A DNA stretch of 11,562 nucleotides from contig VMEE01000037.1 in the NCBI GenBank assembly GCA_009910795.1, positions 1 through 11,562 on the forward strand, in the 5' to 3' direction. Below, piece after piece: positions 1-6,458 of this stretch; positions within the stretch are counted from its first letter, which is position 1, and each line of letters opens with the position of its first letter. This DNA comes from Dehalobacter sp. CP. Lineage in GTDB: Bacteria; Bacillota_B; Desulfitobacteriia; Desulfitobacteriales; Syntrophobotulaceae. The notes below the pieces were generated by a model that saw nothing but the letters and a program-made list of their open reading frames with translations, was not told the origin of the DNA and did no database searches. The position numbers were made by a program, and so were the translations under genes.

Positions 1-1091
1 TCCAGCATTTCAGGATACCAAGGGCGTGCAGAGTAGAACTCCTCTCGCTCAAGGATGGACTTTCTGGGACTCGATCCACCAGCCTTGGTATAGATGTAGG
101 AACCTTCCTTGCCGGTCAACCACATGAGGAACTCAATGGCACCTTCGGTGTTCTGGCCTTTTGCATTGACCATGAACCCCAACGGGTTGATTCTGGTATA
201 GGCACCGAACGGACCTGCAGGCTGCTTGCTGTAGGCGATATTGCCGGCTACCTTGGGGGACTGGTTGGCATCGACGAGCACCGGCATGCCTGCAGTGAAG
301 AAGGCTGCCATGGGAACAATGCCCTCCTGCAGTGCGGTCAAGAGCTCGGGATAGTCCCAGGCGATGACGTCGGAGGGAACCACCTTGTGCTTGTTGCGCA
401 TATCGACGAACATCTGGAATGCCTGGACGGTCTTGGAGTCGGCGATGCGCAACGTGCCGTCGTCATCGACCAGCGATGCACCATAGGCCTTCATGATCCC
501 CTGGAAGGTTCCTTCCAGAACTCCCGGGGCGGCGGCAAAGGCATAGCCGTACTGGGTCGGAGAGTCGAGATTGATCGATCTGGTGAACTTCTTGGCAATC
601 TCCACCAACTCATCCCATGTCTTGGGGGCTTCACCGATCAGGTCGGTGCGATAGACCAAGGACTCTGAGGAGATATCGGAGGGGAACATGTACCACTTGT
701 CCTTGAACTTCATCTCCCGCTGGATGACGTCCTGAAAATCGGCTGTGTCGTACGCTGCACTCTTGTTGATGTAGGAGTCGACGGGGACGATGTGTCCGCC
801 TGCTGCGAGGCTGGGAATTACGAATGCCACGTCATGCACTGCATCCAGGTCCTTGCTGCCTGCAAGCAGGGCGGTGTTGTAGGCGCTGCGATAGTTCGCC
901 CTTCCCTGAATCACGATGGAAACCGTTTTGCCGGTTGCATCCTTATACGCCTGTGCAGCTGCCTGCAGCGCCTCCCCCTCAGGACCCGATTTCGCCCAGA
1001 TCACCGGGACAGGTGCCTCTGTCTGCCCTCCGGCAAACAGGCCCCCGACAACTACAAGACTCAATACCAGTATTCCAAGTACCTTTTTCAT
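1..1091 (-). CDS. ABC transporter extracellular solute-binding protein, family 1 type (partial, C-terminus outside window)
   Basis: About 363 residues can be read from ATG at 1091; the stop lies beyond position 1. The protein should bind a solute, probably a sugar or other carbohydrate, outside the cytoplasmic membrane and deliver it to an ABC permease. It has a signal peptide (MKK, a hydrophobic stretch, then L-F-A-G-G) but no lipobox cysteine, so it is probably a soluble periplasmic protein, not a lipoprotein. Body features fit the family: an early G-P-E-G-E-A-L region, a repeated W-D-E-L-V-E-I-A-K-K type segment, and near the end a G-F-M-V-N segment followed by A-I-E-F-L-M-W-L-T, typical of family 1 binding proteins. 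AGGAG sits 5 nt before the ATG. The permease genes, expected downstream, are not in view. Substrate cannot be told from sequence. Confidence 0.92.
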   Translation of the reverse strand, partial: MKKVLGILVLSLVVVGGLFAGGQTEAPVPVIWAKSGPEGEALQAAAQAYKDATGKTVSIVIQGRANYRSAYNTALLAGSKDLDAVHDVAFVIPSLAAGGHIVPVDSYINKSAAYDTADFQDVIQREMKFKDKWYMFPSDISSESLVYRTDLIGEAPKTWDELVEIAKKFTRSINLDSPTQYGYAFAAAPGVLEGTFQGIMKAYGASLVDDDGTLRIADSKTVQAFQMFVDMRNKHKVVPSDVIAWDYPELLTALQEGIVPMAAFFTAGMPVLVDANQSPKVAGNIAYSKQPAGPFGAYTRINPLGFMVNAKGQNTEGAIEFLMWLTGKEGSYIYTKAGGSSPRKSILEREEFYSARPWYPEML

Positions 1092-1760
1092 AAGATCTCC
1101 TTTTAACTTGTAGTATCAATGTATCATCCAACCAAGAGGAAGTCAACAGGAATTATATACATACCCAAGCGGATGTTTTTACCTTCAGCTTGTCTTCAAT
1201 TACTTCCATAAAACTATTATTTTCTTCTATTATAATATTATATATCTAATTTTTTCTTACAACTCGTGGTTATTCAATGCTCTCGGCAGAGGAAAAACAC
1301 AGGGGTGCGTCCAGAGTTCCAACTTGTCACTACAAGTAAATGACTTGCCTTCATTTTTACCCATGACCTGTTTCTACACACGTGGGAACCAGATGTCGCA
1401 ACAAAGCAACAGATCCATAGAACAGGAAAGATTCGTAAAGCAGGCATGCTCATTCATGTTCGTCGGACACCTGCATCCACCCAAACAACCCAACTCTCTC
1501 TTTCCTGTTTTTAAAGCCCCTTCTATAACATTCTGGTCCTTGTCAGCCTATTCCCTCATGGCATATGAAGTAAGGAAATTCCTACAGGTGTAAAACCTCT
1601 TTTTCCGTTACCCTACGAGTGAGCGTGTCGACATGGTACGGCTATGGATGCAAGAGTTTCGGAGTTTGAAGAGCAGGGAAGCAACCCCCCTTCATTTCCA
1701 TTACCTTCACTCCTTGCAGGAAGAGTGTGCAGTCGATTGACCACAAGGATTAGGATTGCA
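1092..1760. other. 669-bp intergenic region, AT-rich on its left half
   Basis: Holds the promoter of the solute-binding protein gene (1118-1146), then a strongly AT-rich stretch (about 1160-1260). A short perfect inverted repeat, ACTTGT-CACT-ACAAGT, lies at 1322-1337; the 9-mer ACTACAAGT in it (1329-1337) occurs inverted at 1106-1114 in the leader of the binding-protein gene. An open frame at 1324-1593 (TTG start, no Shine-Dalgarno) has an unlikely composition and is not called. No RNA gene or recognisable remnant was seen from 1340 to 1760. Confidence 0.5.
1118..1146 (-). promoter_or_regulatory. Predicted sigma70-type promoter of the solute-binding protein gene
   Basis: Read on the minus strand: -35 TTGACT (1146-1141), a 17-nt spacer and -10 TACATT (1123-1118), giving a likely transcript start near 1111 and a leader of about 20 nt. 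The sequence TGATACTA immediately downstream of or overlapping the -10 (1118-1111) recurs at two other intergenic places in the window. Confidence 0.6.
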
Positions 1761-1955
1761 ATGTTACACTACGATGTTCGCGTCAAGCTGGAAGCCCCTT
1801 TTGACTATTGCCGGATTTTTCATCTCCCGGACAACCCCACAATCGCGTCCTTCACCCGATTACTATGGTACGGCTATGACGAAGAAGGCCCTTCAGTATA
1901 CCGTCAGGACCCTAAGACTGGAGAAGTGGTCCGCATAGATTTCCTCAGAGCATGA
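1761..1955 (+). CDS. Small hypothetical protein, 64 residues
   Basis: The frame is open further upstream (to about 1644), but that part is rich in Ser, Pro and Arg and looks non-coding, whereas from ATG 1761 the protein looks ordinary (M-L-H-Y-D-V-R-V-K-L-E-A-P at the start; W-Y-G-Y-D-E-E-G, then P-K-T-G-E-V-V-R-I-D-F near the end). AGGATT lies about 7 nt before the ATG as a weak ribosome site. No signal peptide or membrane segment. It ends 16 nt before the convergent exported-protein gene. I do not recognise the family. It may be a real small protein or the tail of a decayed gene; the 14-mer ATGGTACGGCTATG occurs both inside it (1865-1878) and upstream (1633-1646), which hints at rearranged sequence. 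Confidence 0.4.
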   Translation: MLHYDVRVKLEAPFDYCRIFHLPDNPTIASFTRLLWYGYDEEGPSVYRQDPKTGEVVRIDFLRA

Positions 1956-1971
1956 CCGGCATCAGTGTTGT

Positions 1972-3126
1972 TCACCAATCACTTGTCGTGACAAAGCAGT
2001 AGATGTAGGAAGTATAGATGCCTTCACAAGGATCGACAGCATACGGCAGGTACATCTGGATGTCACCCTCCAGGACATGGAGCTGGTGACTGCTGGAGTC
2101 TATGGGTGAGTAGATTGTCTGGCTTGCTGTTGCAAACTCGCTGGTTGCCGTGATCGGAAGCACAGCCCTATCGGGCTTGGTTGCATCGAAGGCCAAGGCA
2201 AACGGGAACGTCTGCCCGTCATTGCTTCTGAAAAAGAACTGGTCGGAAATACCGCCGCTGTCCGAGGCGAAACGGATGGTGGCCGAACAATCCTCTGAGT
2301 TATACACACACCGACCGATCGTAAGGGCCTGCGTATAGGTGTTCCTGCCCTCCAACCAGGAGAACGGGAATTGGTTGTCAATCGTCCTGTTGACACTGAA
2401 TGCATAGATGGGAGGTGGATCTGCAGTCGAATACCCATACTTGCCGTTCAACCGAAGAATATGGCTCGCTCCCTGCTGGGTCACGACCGTGATCTCCGAT
2501 TCATAGAAGCCCCAAGTGAGCCTGTTTCTATTATTTGTTCGCATCAGGGTCACGTCGACCCAGATATGCCGATACGGATAGCGGTACTTGTAGCCGTTGC
2601 TGCCGTTGTACACACCTTGGCCGCCGGTTGCATTATAGCCCGTCTGGCCGACGGCCACCTCCTCGCTGCCGGCCCCATAGGGGATGGCAAGCAAATCGCC
2701 GGGATGCTCTGCAACGGTATTGATCTGGGAGAAATCGTGCTGAGTGTTGTTGTGACGCATTCCTTTTGCCCTGAGAACGAGGAAAAACTCGCGCCAGCGA
2801 TTGGGCTCGGACTGCCCATTGCTTCTCACATAGGTGAAGTAGAAGCGGTTATTGGAGGCATTCTGGGCATTGGGACCGGAGTTGGTGAAGGTGAGAGCGG
2901 TGGGGGGACCGATGTAGACCAGTCGTCCCACGAAGCCCGGGGTATTCCACACTTCGGTGCCGTTGGCAAAAGAACCGGGAGAACTGCTGGTATCGGATGT
3001 GTTGACATCAAAACCTGAGAGAGTGCCGGTGGCCATATCGTAGGAGAGAGAATCGGAGAACACCGGCACCCCCGTCAGGAGCAACCATACACCAAGAAGC
3101 AACAAACCCTTTCGAATCGAATCCAT
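1972..3126 (-). CDS. Exported protein of unknown function, 384 residues
   Basis: I do not recognise the family. The start is set at ATG 3126 because GAGGT precedes it by about 5 nt; an in-frame GTG at 3141 has no such site. The N-terminus is a clear Sec signal peptide: basic residues (S-I-R-K-G), a Leu-rich core to about residue 20, and a likely cleavage after V-F-S near residue 25. The mature part is rich in Ser, Thr, Asn, Gly, Tyr and Phe with alternating beta-type patterns and no membrane segment, suggesting a secreted or outer-surface beta-rich protein. Cysteines cluster in the C-terminal part in two pairs (R-C-V-Y-N-S-E-D-C, and P-C-E-G-I-Y-T-S-Y-I-Y-C just before the end), which could form disulphides. 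It follows the transglutaminase-like gene by 21 nt and is probably cotranscribed with it. Confidence 0.85.
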   Translation of the reverse strand: MDSIRKGLLLLGVWLLLTGVPVFSDSLSYDMATGTLSGFDVNTSDTSSSPGSFANGTEVWNTPGFVGRLVYIGPPTALTFTNSGPNAQNASNNRFYFTYVRSNGQSEPNRWREFFLVLRAKGMRHNNTQHDFSQINTVAEHPGDLLAIPYGAGSEEVAVGQTGYNATGGQGVYNGSNGYKYRYPYRHIWVDVTLMRTNNRNRLTWGFYESEITVVTQQGASHILRLNGKYGYSTADPPPIYAFSVNRTIDNQFPFSWLEGRNTYTQALTIGRCVYNSEDCSATIRFASDSGGISDQFFFRSNDGQTFPFALAFDATKPDRAVLPITATSEFATASQTIYSPIDSSSHQLHVLEGDIQMYLPYAVDPCEGIYTSYIYCFVTTSDW

Positions 3127-3147
3127 ACAGACCTCAAACACAGATAT

Positions 3148-3951
3148 TTATGTACTTGGAGTGCAATGTCTCCCTCGCTTCAATGCTGATTCCTCGCTGA
3201 AACCCTGCTCAAAGCTTTTTTGCATATAAGGCATATGTTTTCCCCGGATACCAGCGATGTGCTTGTTCAAGCGGGGTCTGAGGACTCTCTGGTAGAGCCT
3301 TGTCCGGGAGCGTTTGTGGATTTCAGGATGAGCGTGGAAGAATGTGTCAGGGTCATCGAAGAGACCAAGCTCACAGACAAAGGCCTTGGCCTGGATGGAG
3401 GTTTGTCCTCCTTCCCACCTGGTGGGAGGATTGCGGAAGTTCAGCACGGCTATGCCGTACCCGTAGAAACTCCCGCTGTAGTCGGGAAACATCGCCTGCA
3501 ACTCGCCTAAGTAGAAACGGTCGACCGCATACCCTTCGATGGTCAACCAGCGACCATTGTAGAACATCTGAATTGCAGTATGGTAGATATCGGGGGGACA
3601 CAGCTTGTAAGCGAGCCAGCCAAGCAGGCCGCGATGAATGACCTTGTCGATTACGTCGGCTTGCACCCGGCAAGGGATACCTAATGCACGCAACAGCGCC
3701 ATCAGGAGGATGGTCTTGTCCAGATTGCTTCCCATACCCTGTTTCAGGACCTTGGAAGCAGGAATTTGAAAATCAGGGCAGTAGCCGTAGAGCACCTCAT
3801 CTTTTACATACTGGTAAACGGCTTCAACACGATCGTAGACCGACTCCAGGTTTGCCCACCCTCTCTGGTGGAGCAGGTGCCGTATGGCAATGTTGTCGAA
3901 ATCCAGCAGTGCAGTAGGCTGAAGATAGTGTGCTGAATGTATTGTTTGCAT
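3148..3951 (-). CDS. Transglutaminase-like superfamily protein lacking the catalytic cysteine, 267 residues
   Basis: The family is a papain-like fold that usually carries a Cys-His-Asp triad. The core here is G-M-G-S-N-L-D-K at about residues 72-79, followed by an L-L-M-A-L-L-R-A-L-G-I-P-C-R helix. In relatives as I remember them, this spot reads G-Y-G-Q-C-N-T-K, so the nucleophile position is Asn76 here (codon AAT), not Cys. The His (H124, in Y-H-T-A-I-Q-M-F-Y-N-G-R-W) and the Asp (D144, in E-G-Y-A-V-D) are kept. The C-terminal part also matches that subfamily (G-Y-G-I-A, then R-W-E-G-G-Q-T). No signal peptide, so it appears cytoplasmic. ATG 3951 is chosen because GGGAGGG lies 7 nt upstream; the frame is open to 4002 but those codons run into the promoter. 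It leads a two-gene unit with the exported protein. Cys-to-Asn suggests a binding role or altered chemistry. Confidence 0.85.
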   Translation of the reverse strand: MQTIHSAHYLQPTALLDFDNIAIRHLLHQRGWANLESVYDRVEAVYQYVKDEVLYGYCPDFQIPASKVLKQGMGSNLDKTILLMALLRALGIPCRVQADVIDKVIHRGLLGWLAYKLCPPDIYHTAIQMFYNGRWLTIEGYAVDRFYLGELQAMFPDYSGSFYGYGIAVLNFRNPPTRWEGGQTSIQAKAFVCELGLFDDPDTFFHAHPEIHKRSRTRLYQRVLRPRLNKHIAGIRGKHMPYMQKSFEQGFSEESALKRGRHCTPST

Positions 3952-3989
3952 GTGCCGGCCCTCCCTGCTGGTAGCGTTCGACTTATGGC

Positions 3990-4018
3990 ATAGTAGTATC
4001 ACAACAGTCTTATGTCAA
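3990..4018 (-). promoter_or_regulatory. Predicted sigma70-type promoter of the transglutaminase-like/exported protein unit
   Basis: On the minus strand: consensus -35 TTGACA (4018-4013), exactly 17 nt, then -10 TACTAT (3995-3990), with a likely start near 3983 and a leader of about 32 nt. The copies of TTATGTCA (4010-4017) and TAGTATCACAA (3994-4004) overlap the -35 and -10 boxes and both recur about 120-145 bp away, so this promoter may be regulated. Confidence 0.65.
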
Positions 4019-4281
4019 CACTAAAATATATTTTTCCAAATAGGATAGTATTACTTGCACAAAAATAAGACAAACTGGTCAATTATCTTGTTTTTTCAAA
4101 GAATTACAAGGTAAATCTTATGCGTAACTTATGTCATCTTAGTATCACAATTCTAGACTAATATCTTTTTATCCCTACTGTGTAAGGCATGTCAACCGAA
4201 AATTATAGGAATTATATTCTTGATATGTCATATGTTTGACAGCCACGAAAAACCCAATCATAGCCGGGATATGCAGAATAT

Positions 4282-4310
4282 TTCACGATGTTCGATTCTA
4301 TGAGTATACT
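4282..4310 (+). promoter_or_regulatory. Predicted promoter of the TetR-type gene, giving a leaderless or near-leaderless mRNA
   Basis: -35 TTCACG (4282-4287), a 17-nt spacer and -10 TATACT (4305-4310). The expected start site, about 7 nt downstream, falls at 4317, which is the A of the chosen ATG. No Shine-Dalgarno lies in front of that ATG. Confidence 0.45.
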
Positions 4311-4323
4311 AGACACATGTCTA
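4310..4323. promoter_or_regulatory. Inverted repeat over the TetR-gene start, candidate operator
   Basis: TAGACA-CA-TGTCTA is a perfect inverted repeat with 6-bp arms and a 2-bp centre. It begins at the last base of the -10 box and covers the start codon. A related CTAGAC core occurs at 4153-4158. The position suits autoregulation by the encoded repressor; this is inference. Confidence 0.35.
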
Positions 4324-4877
4324 ATTCTGTGATTACCAAACGAGCATTGGCAGCGGCGCTGAAGGAGCTGCTGCAAACCATGACGATAGAGAAAATCTCC
4401 ATCGCCGAGATTTGTCAGCGATGCGGCCTGAACCGCAAGAGCTTCTACTACCATTTCCAGGACAAGTACCAACTGGTCAATTGGATTTTTGCCCAGGAAA
4501 TCGGCGACACCTTGCTTGAGACAAAGCAGACTACCGTACACACCCAGCTCAGCCTTGCTTTCTGCACCTACCTGTATGAGAACCGCATGTTCATCCTCAA
4601 TGCCTTGCATGCAAGCGGCAGCGGTACGTTCTACGATTACCTGTGCCAACAAATCCAACCCCTGATCAAGCGGACCCTGGCGACATCGCAGAAATCCATC
4701 CTCAATACCGACGATGCTGCAAGCATGGTCAGCCAGTCATTTCTCTCTGCTGTGTACTTGTGGCTCAGACGCACGCCACCGGAGAAGCCTCAGGCGTTCC
4801 TCTCCGAGCTCATCAGCGTTGCAGAAGTACTGTCGGTTCGCATCCAACAACTGCTCGATCCTCCCCCAATGCAGTGA
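4317..4877 (+). CDS. TetR/AcrR-family transcriptional regulator, 186 residues
   Basis: A one-component DNA-binding regulator, likely a repressor released by a small ligand. The N-terminal domain (about residues 5-55) is a standard TetR helix-turn-helix: T-K-R-A-L-A-A-A-L-K-E-L-L as helix 1, I-A-E-I-C-Q-R-C-G-L as helix 2, then N-R-K-S-F-Y-Y-H-F as the recognition helix. The C-terminal ligand/dimer domain (about 56-186) is all-alpha with a W-L-R-R segment, as in the shorter TetR proteins. ATG 4317 puts helix 1 at the normal distance from the N-terminus; the frame extends upstream only to a TTG at 4236 that is part of a TTGACA box. It lies 86 nt before the radical SAM gene on the same strand, so that gene is the most likely target, along with its own promoter. 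Confidence 0.9.
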   Translation: MSNSVITKRALAAALKELLQTMTIEKISIAEICQRCGLNRKSFYYHFQDKYQLVNWIFAQEIGDTLLETKQTTVHTQLSLAFCTYLYENRMFILNALHASGSGTFYDYLCQQIQPLIKRTLATSQKSILNTDDAASMVSQSFLSAVYLWLRRTPPEKPQAFLSELISVAEVLSVRIQQLLDPPPMQ

Positions 4878-4879
4878 GG

Positions 4880-4898
4880 CTGTCCCATTTTGGGACAG
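4880..4898. promoter_or_regulatory. Perfect palindrome between TetR and radical SAM genes: operator or short terminator
   Basis: CTGTCCCA-TTT-TGGGACAG has 8-bp perfect arms and a 3-nt centre. It starts 3 nt after the TetR stop and ends 65 nt before the radical SAM start. The bases after it (TTGTCCTCTTTT) are only partly T-rich, so it is a poor Rho-independent terminator; the compact shape would suit a regulator binding site. No clear -35/-10 pair was found between it and the next gene. Confidence 0.5.
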
Positions 4899-4963
4899 TT
4901 GTCCTCTTTTGACCATGGAAAAATCCATACCACGGCAGCATGGTGAATACAGGAGTACAGAAC

Positions 4964-6313
4964 ATGGTCAACAAAGCAAAGCAGAAAGCAGCACAGCACC
5001 TGGCCGTCATGGCATACAAATCCCTGCAGGAGAATCCTGAGGCAGGGCTTCCCAAACTGCTCAAGCTCTTCGATGTCCTCGATACCAAGGATTCCTATAA
5101 GAGCGGCAGGGATTTCATCCGTACAATACTCGGCGACCCTTCAAATCCGTGGTATCGCTACTTGCTTGCAATCTGGGAGGACGTCGACAGCGAGGTCCGC
5201 TTCACCTTCTTTCAAACCTTTTTTCTCAACTCCCTGCTCAAAGGAAGGGAGGAGCAACGGCTTTTAAGGGAGGAACACCAGTGCAACCTTCCCTGGGCGA
5301 TCTTGGTGGACCCAACGACAAGTTGCAACCTTCATTGCACCGGGTGCTGGGCGGCCGACTATGAGAAGGGCACCTATCTCTCCTATGAAATCCTTGACGC
5401 ATTGGTGGAGGAAGGCAAGAACCTTGGCACGTTTATGTACCTGTTCAGCGGCGGCGAACCGCTGATGCGCAAAAGCGACATCATCGCCCTGTGCGAAGCA
5501 CACCCCGACTGTTGCTTCCTGGCTTTCACTAACGGCACCTTGATCGATGAGGCGTTCGCCTCGGCGATGCTGCGGGTGAAGAATCTCTCTGTTGCAATCA
5601 GCATCGAGGGGGATGAGGCGGCAACCGATGAGCGCAGGGGGAAAGGAACCTACGCCAAGGCAATCAAGGCAATGTCGATACTCAAGCGTTACAAGCTGCT
5701 CTACGGCATCAGTTGCTGCTACACGTCACAGAATGTACAGACGATCGGGAGTGAGGCGTTCATCGACTCCATGATTGCACTCGGTGCAAAGTTTGCCTGG
5801 TTCTTCACCTACATCCCCATAGGCAGGGATGCGGTACCATCGCTTATGGTTTCTGCCGGGCAACGTGCCTTCATGTACCAGCAAGTACGCTCTTTTCGGA
5901 AATCAAAACCTCTCTTTACGATGGACTTCTGGAATGATGGCGAGTATGTCGATGGCTGTATTGCCGGGGGCAGGTGCTATGTGCATATCAACGCACAGGG
6001 CGACATCGAGCCGTGTGCGTTCATTCACTACAGCGACAGCAACATCTATACAACCAGTCTTCTGGATGCCTGCAAACGCCCGTTGTTCCAACAGTACAAA
6101 GAACGGCAACCGTTCAATAAAAACCCTCTCCGCCCCTGCCCGCTTCTGGACAACCCGGAAAGGCTGTGTCAAATGGTTCATGCCAGCGGTGCCGTCTCCA
6201 CCGACCTCGCCTCTGTCGAGTCGGTGGATGACCTGACCGCCAGGTGCGACCAAGCGAGCAAGGACTGGGCTGTTTCGGCTGACCGTCTTTGGGAGTCCCA
6301 CGCCACCTCCTGA
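4964..6313 (+). CDS. Radical SAM protein with SPASM-like C-terminal cysteines, 449 residues
   Basis: Cleaves S-adenosylmethionine at a 4Fe-4S cluster to start radical chemistry; the substrate is unknown. The cluster motif is C121-x3-C125-x2-C128 (S-C-N-L-H-C-T-G-C-W), and the SAM-binding G-G-E-P is at 163-166. A helical N-terminal extension of about 110 residues precedes the barrel. After the barrel come C332, C338, C351 and C392 (G-R-C-Y-V-H-I-N-A-Q-G-D-I-E-P-C-A-F, later R-P-C-P-L-L-D-N-P), spaced like a SPASM-type auxiliary cluster domain. That domain is common in enzymes maturing peptides or proteins but not limited to them. The start is ATG 4964, with AGGAG 8 nt upstream; an in-frame ATG at 4940 lacks a site. 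It follows a TetR gene, a pairing I recall for close relatives. No obvious precursor peptide gene was seen beside it. Confidence 0.9.
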   Translation: MVNKAKQKAAQHLAVMAYKSLQENPEAGLPKLLKLFDVLDTKDSYKSGRDFIRTILGDPSNPWYRYLLAIWEDVDSEVRFTFFQTFFLNSLLKGREEQRLLREEHQCNLPWAILVDPTTSCNLHCTGCWAADYEKGTYLSYEILDALVEEGKNLGTFMYLFSGGEPLMRKSDIIALCEAHPDCCFLAFTNGTLIDEAFASAMLRVKNLSVAISIEGDEAATDERRGKGTYAKAIKAMSILKRYKLLYGISCCYTSQNVQTIGSEAFIDSMIALGAKFAWFFTYIPIGRDAVPSLMVSAGQRAFMYQQVRSFRKSKPLFTMDFWNDGEYVDGCIAGGRCYVHINAQGDIEPCAFIHYSDSNIYTTSLLDACKRPLFQQYKERQPFNKNPLRPCPLLDNPERLCQMVHASGAVSTDLASVESVDDLTARCDQASKDWAVSADRLWESHATS

Positions 6314-6333
6314 TTACGATTCCCACTCCTTCC

Positions 6334-6371
6334 CGAAGGGCGGTCATTGGTGATGCAGTGACCGCCCTTCG
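6334..6371 (+). terminator. Strong hairpin after the radical SAM gene, likely terminator without a T-run
   Basis: CGAAGGGCGGTCA (6334-6346) pairs perfectly with TGACCGCCCTTCG (6359-6371) around a 12-nt loop, 20 nt after the radical SAM stop. No T-tract follows on either strand, so it may end transcription poorly, stabilise the mRNA 3' end, or do so with Rho. Confidence 0.6.
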
Positions 6372-6458
6372 CTTGCATTACAGAGAAAGGTCACAGGGTT
6401 TACTAGTTTCTTCGGATTATGATAAGGTCTACCCACATATACAAATACGGAGCAGCTT

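Larger units (their letters stand above)
3952..4316. other. 365-bp AT-rich divergent regulatory region
   Basis: Lies between the minus-strand transglutaminase-like unit and the plus-strand TetR gene and is much richer in A+T than its flanks. It contains promoters for both directions. TAGTATCACAA occurs at 3994-4004 and 4140-4150; TTATGTCA occurs at 4010-4017 and 4129-4136, and the shorter ATGTCA is seen again near 4190 and 4225. A further TTGACA sits at 4236-4241 without a convincing -10. No gene is seen in it. Confidence 0.55.

Noticed and set aside
1231..1236. A perfect TATAAT in the AT-rich gap
   Set aside because: No -35 box at a suitable distance and no convincing gene just downstream; expected by chance in such AT-rich DNA.
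1324..1593. An 89-residue open frame in the intergenic region
   Set aside because: TTG start, no Shine-Dalgarno, disordered composition rich in Ser, Phe and Pro, and no recognisable motif.
2371..3018. A 215-residue open frame on the plus strand, opposite the exported protein
   Set aside because: The minus-strand gene has a signal peptide, ribosome site and promoter; the plus-strand product has none and reads as low-complexity Gly/Val/Ile.
4236..4316. Upstream extension of the TetR gene from a TTG codon
   Set aside because: The TTG belongs to a TTGACA promoter-like box, there is no ribosome site, and the extension would put an unusual 27-residue tail before helix 1.
6374..6458. A possible c-di-GMP riboswitch before the diguanylate cyclase
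   Set aside because: I looked for the conserved GEMM-type core and did not find it; the leader shows only an ordinary ribosome site.
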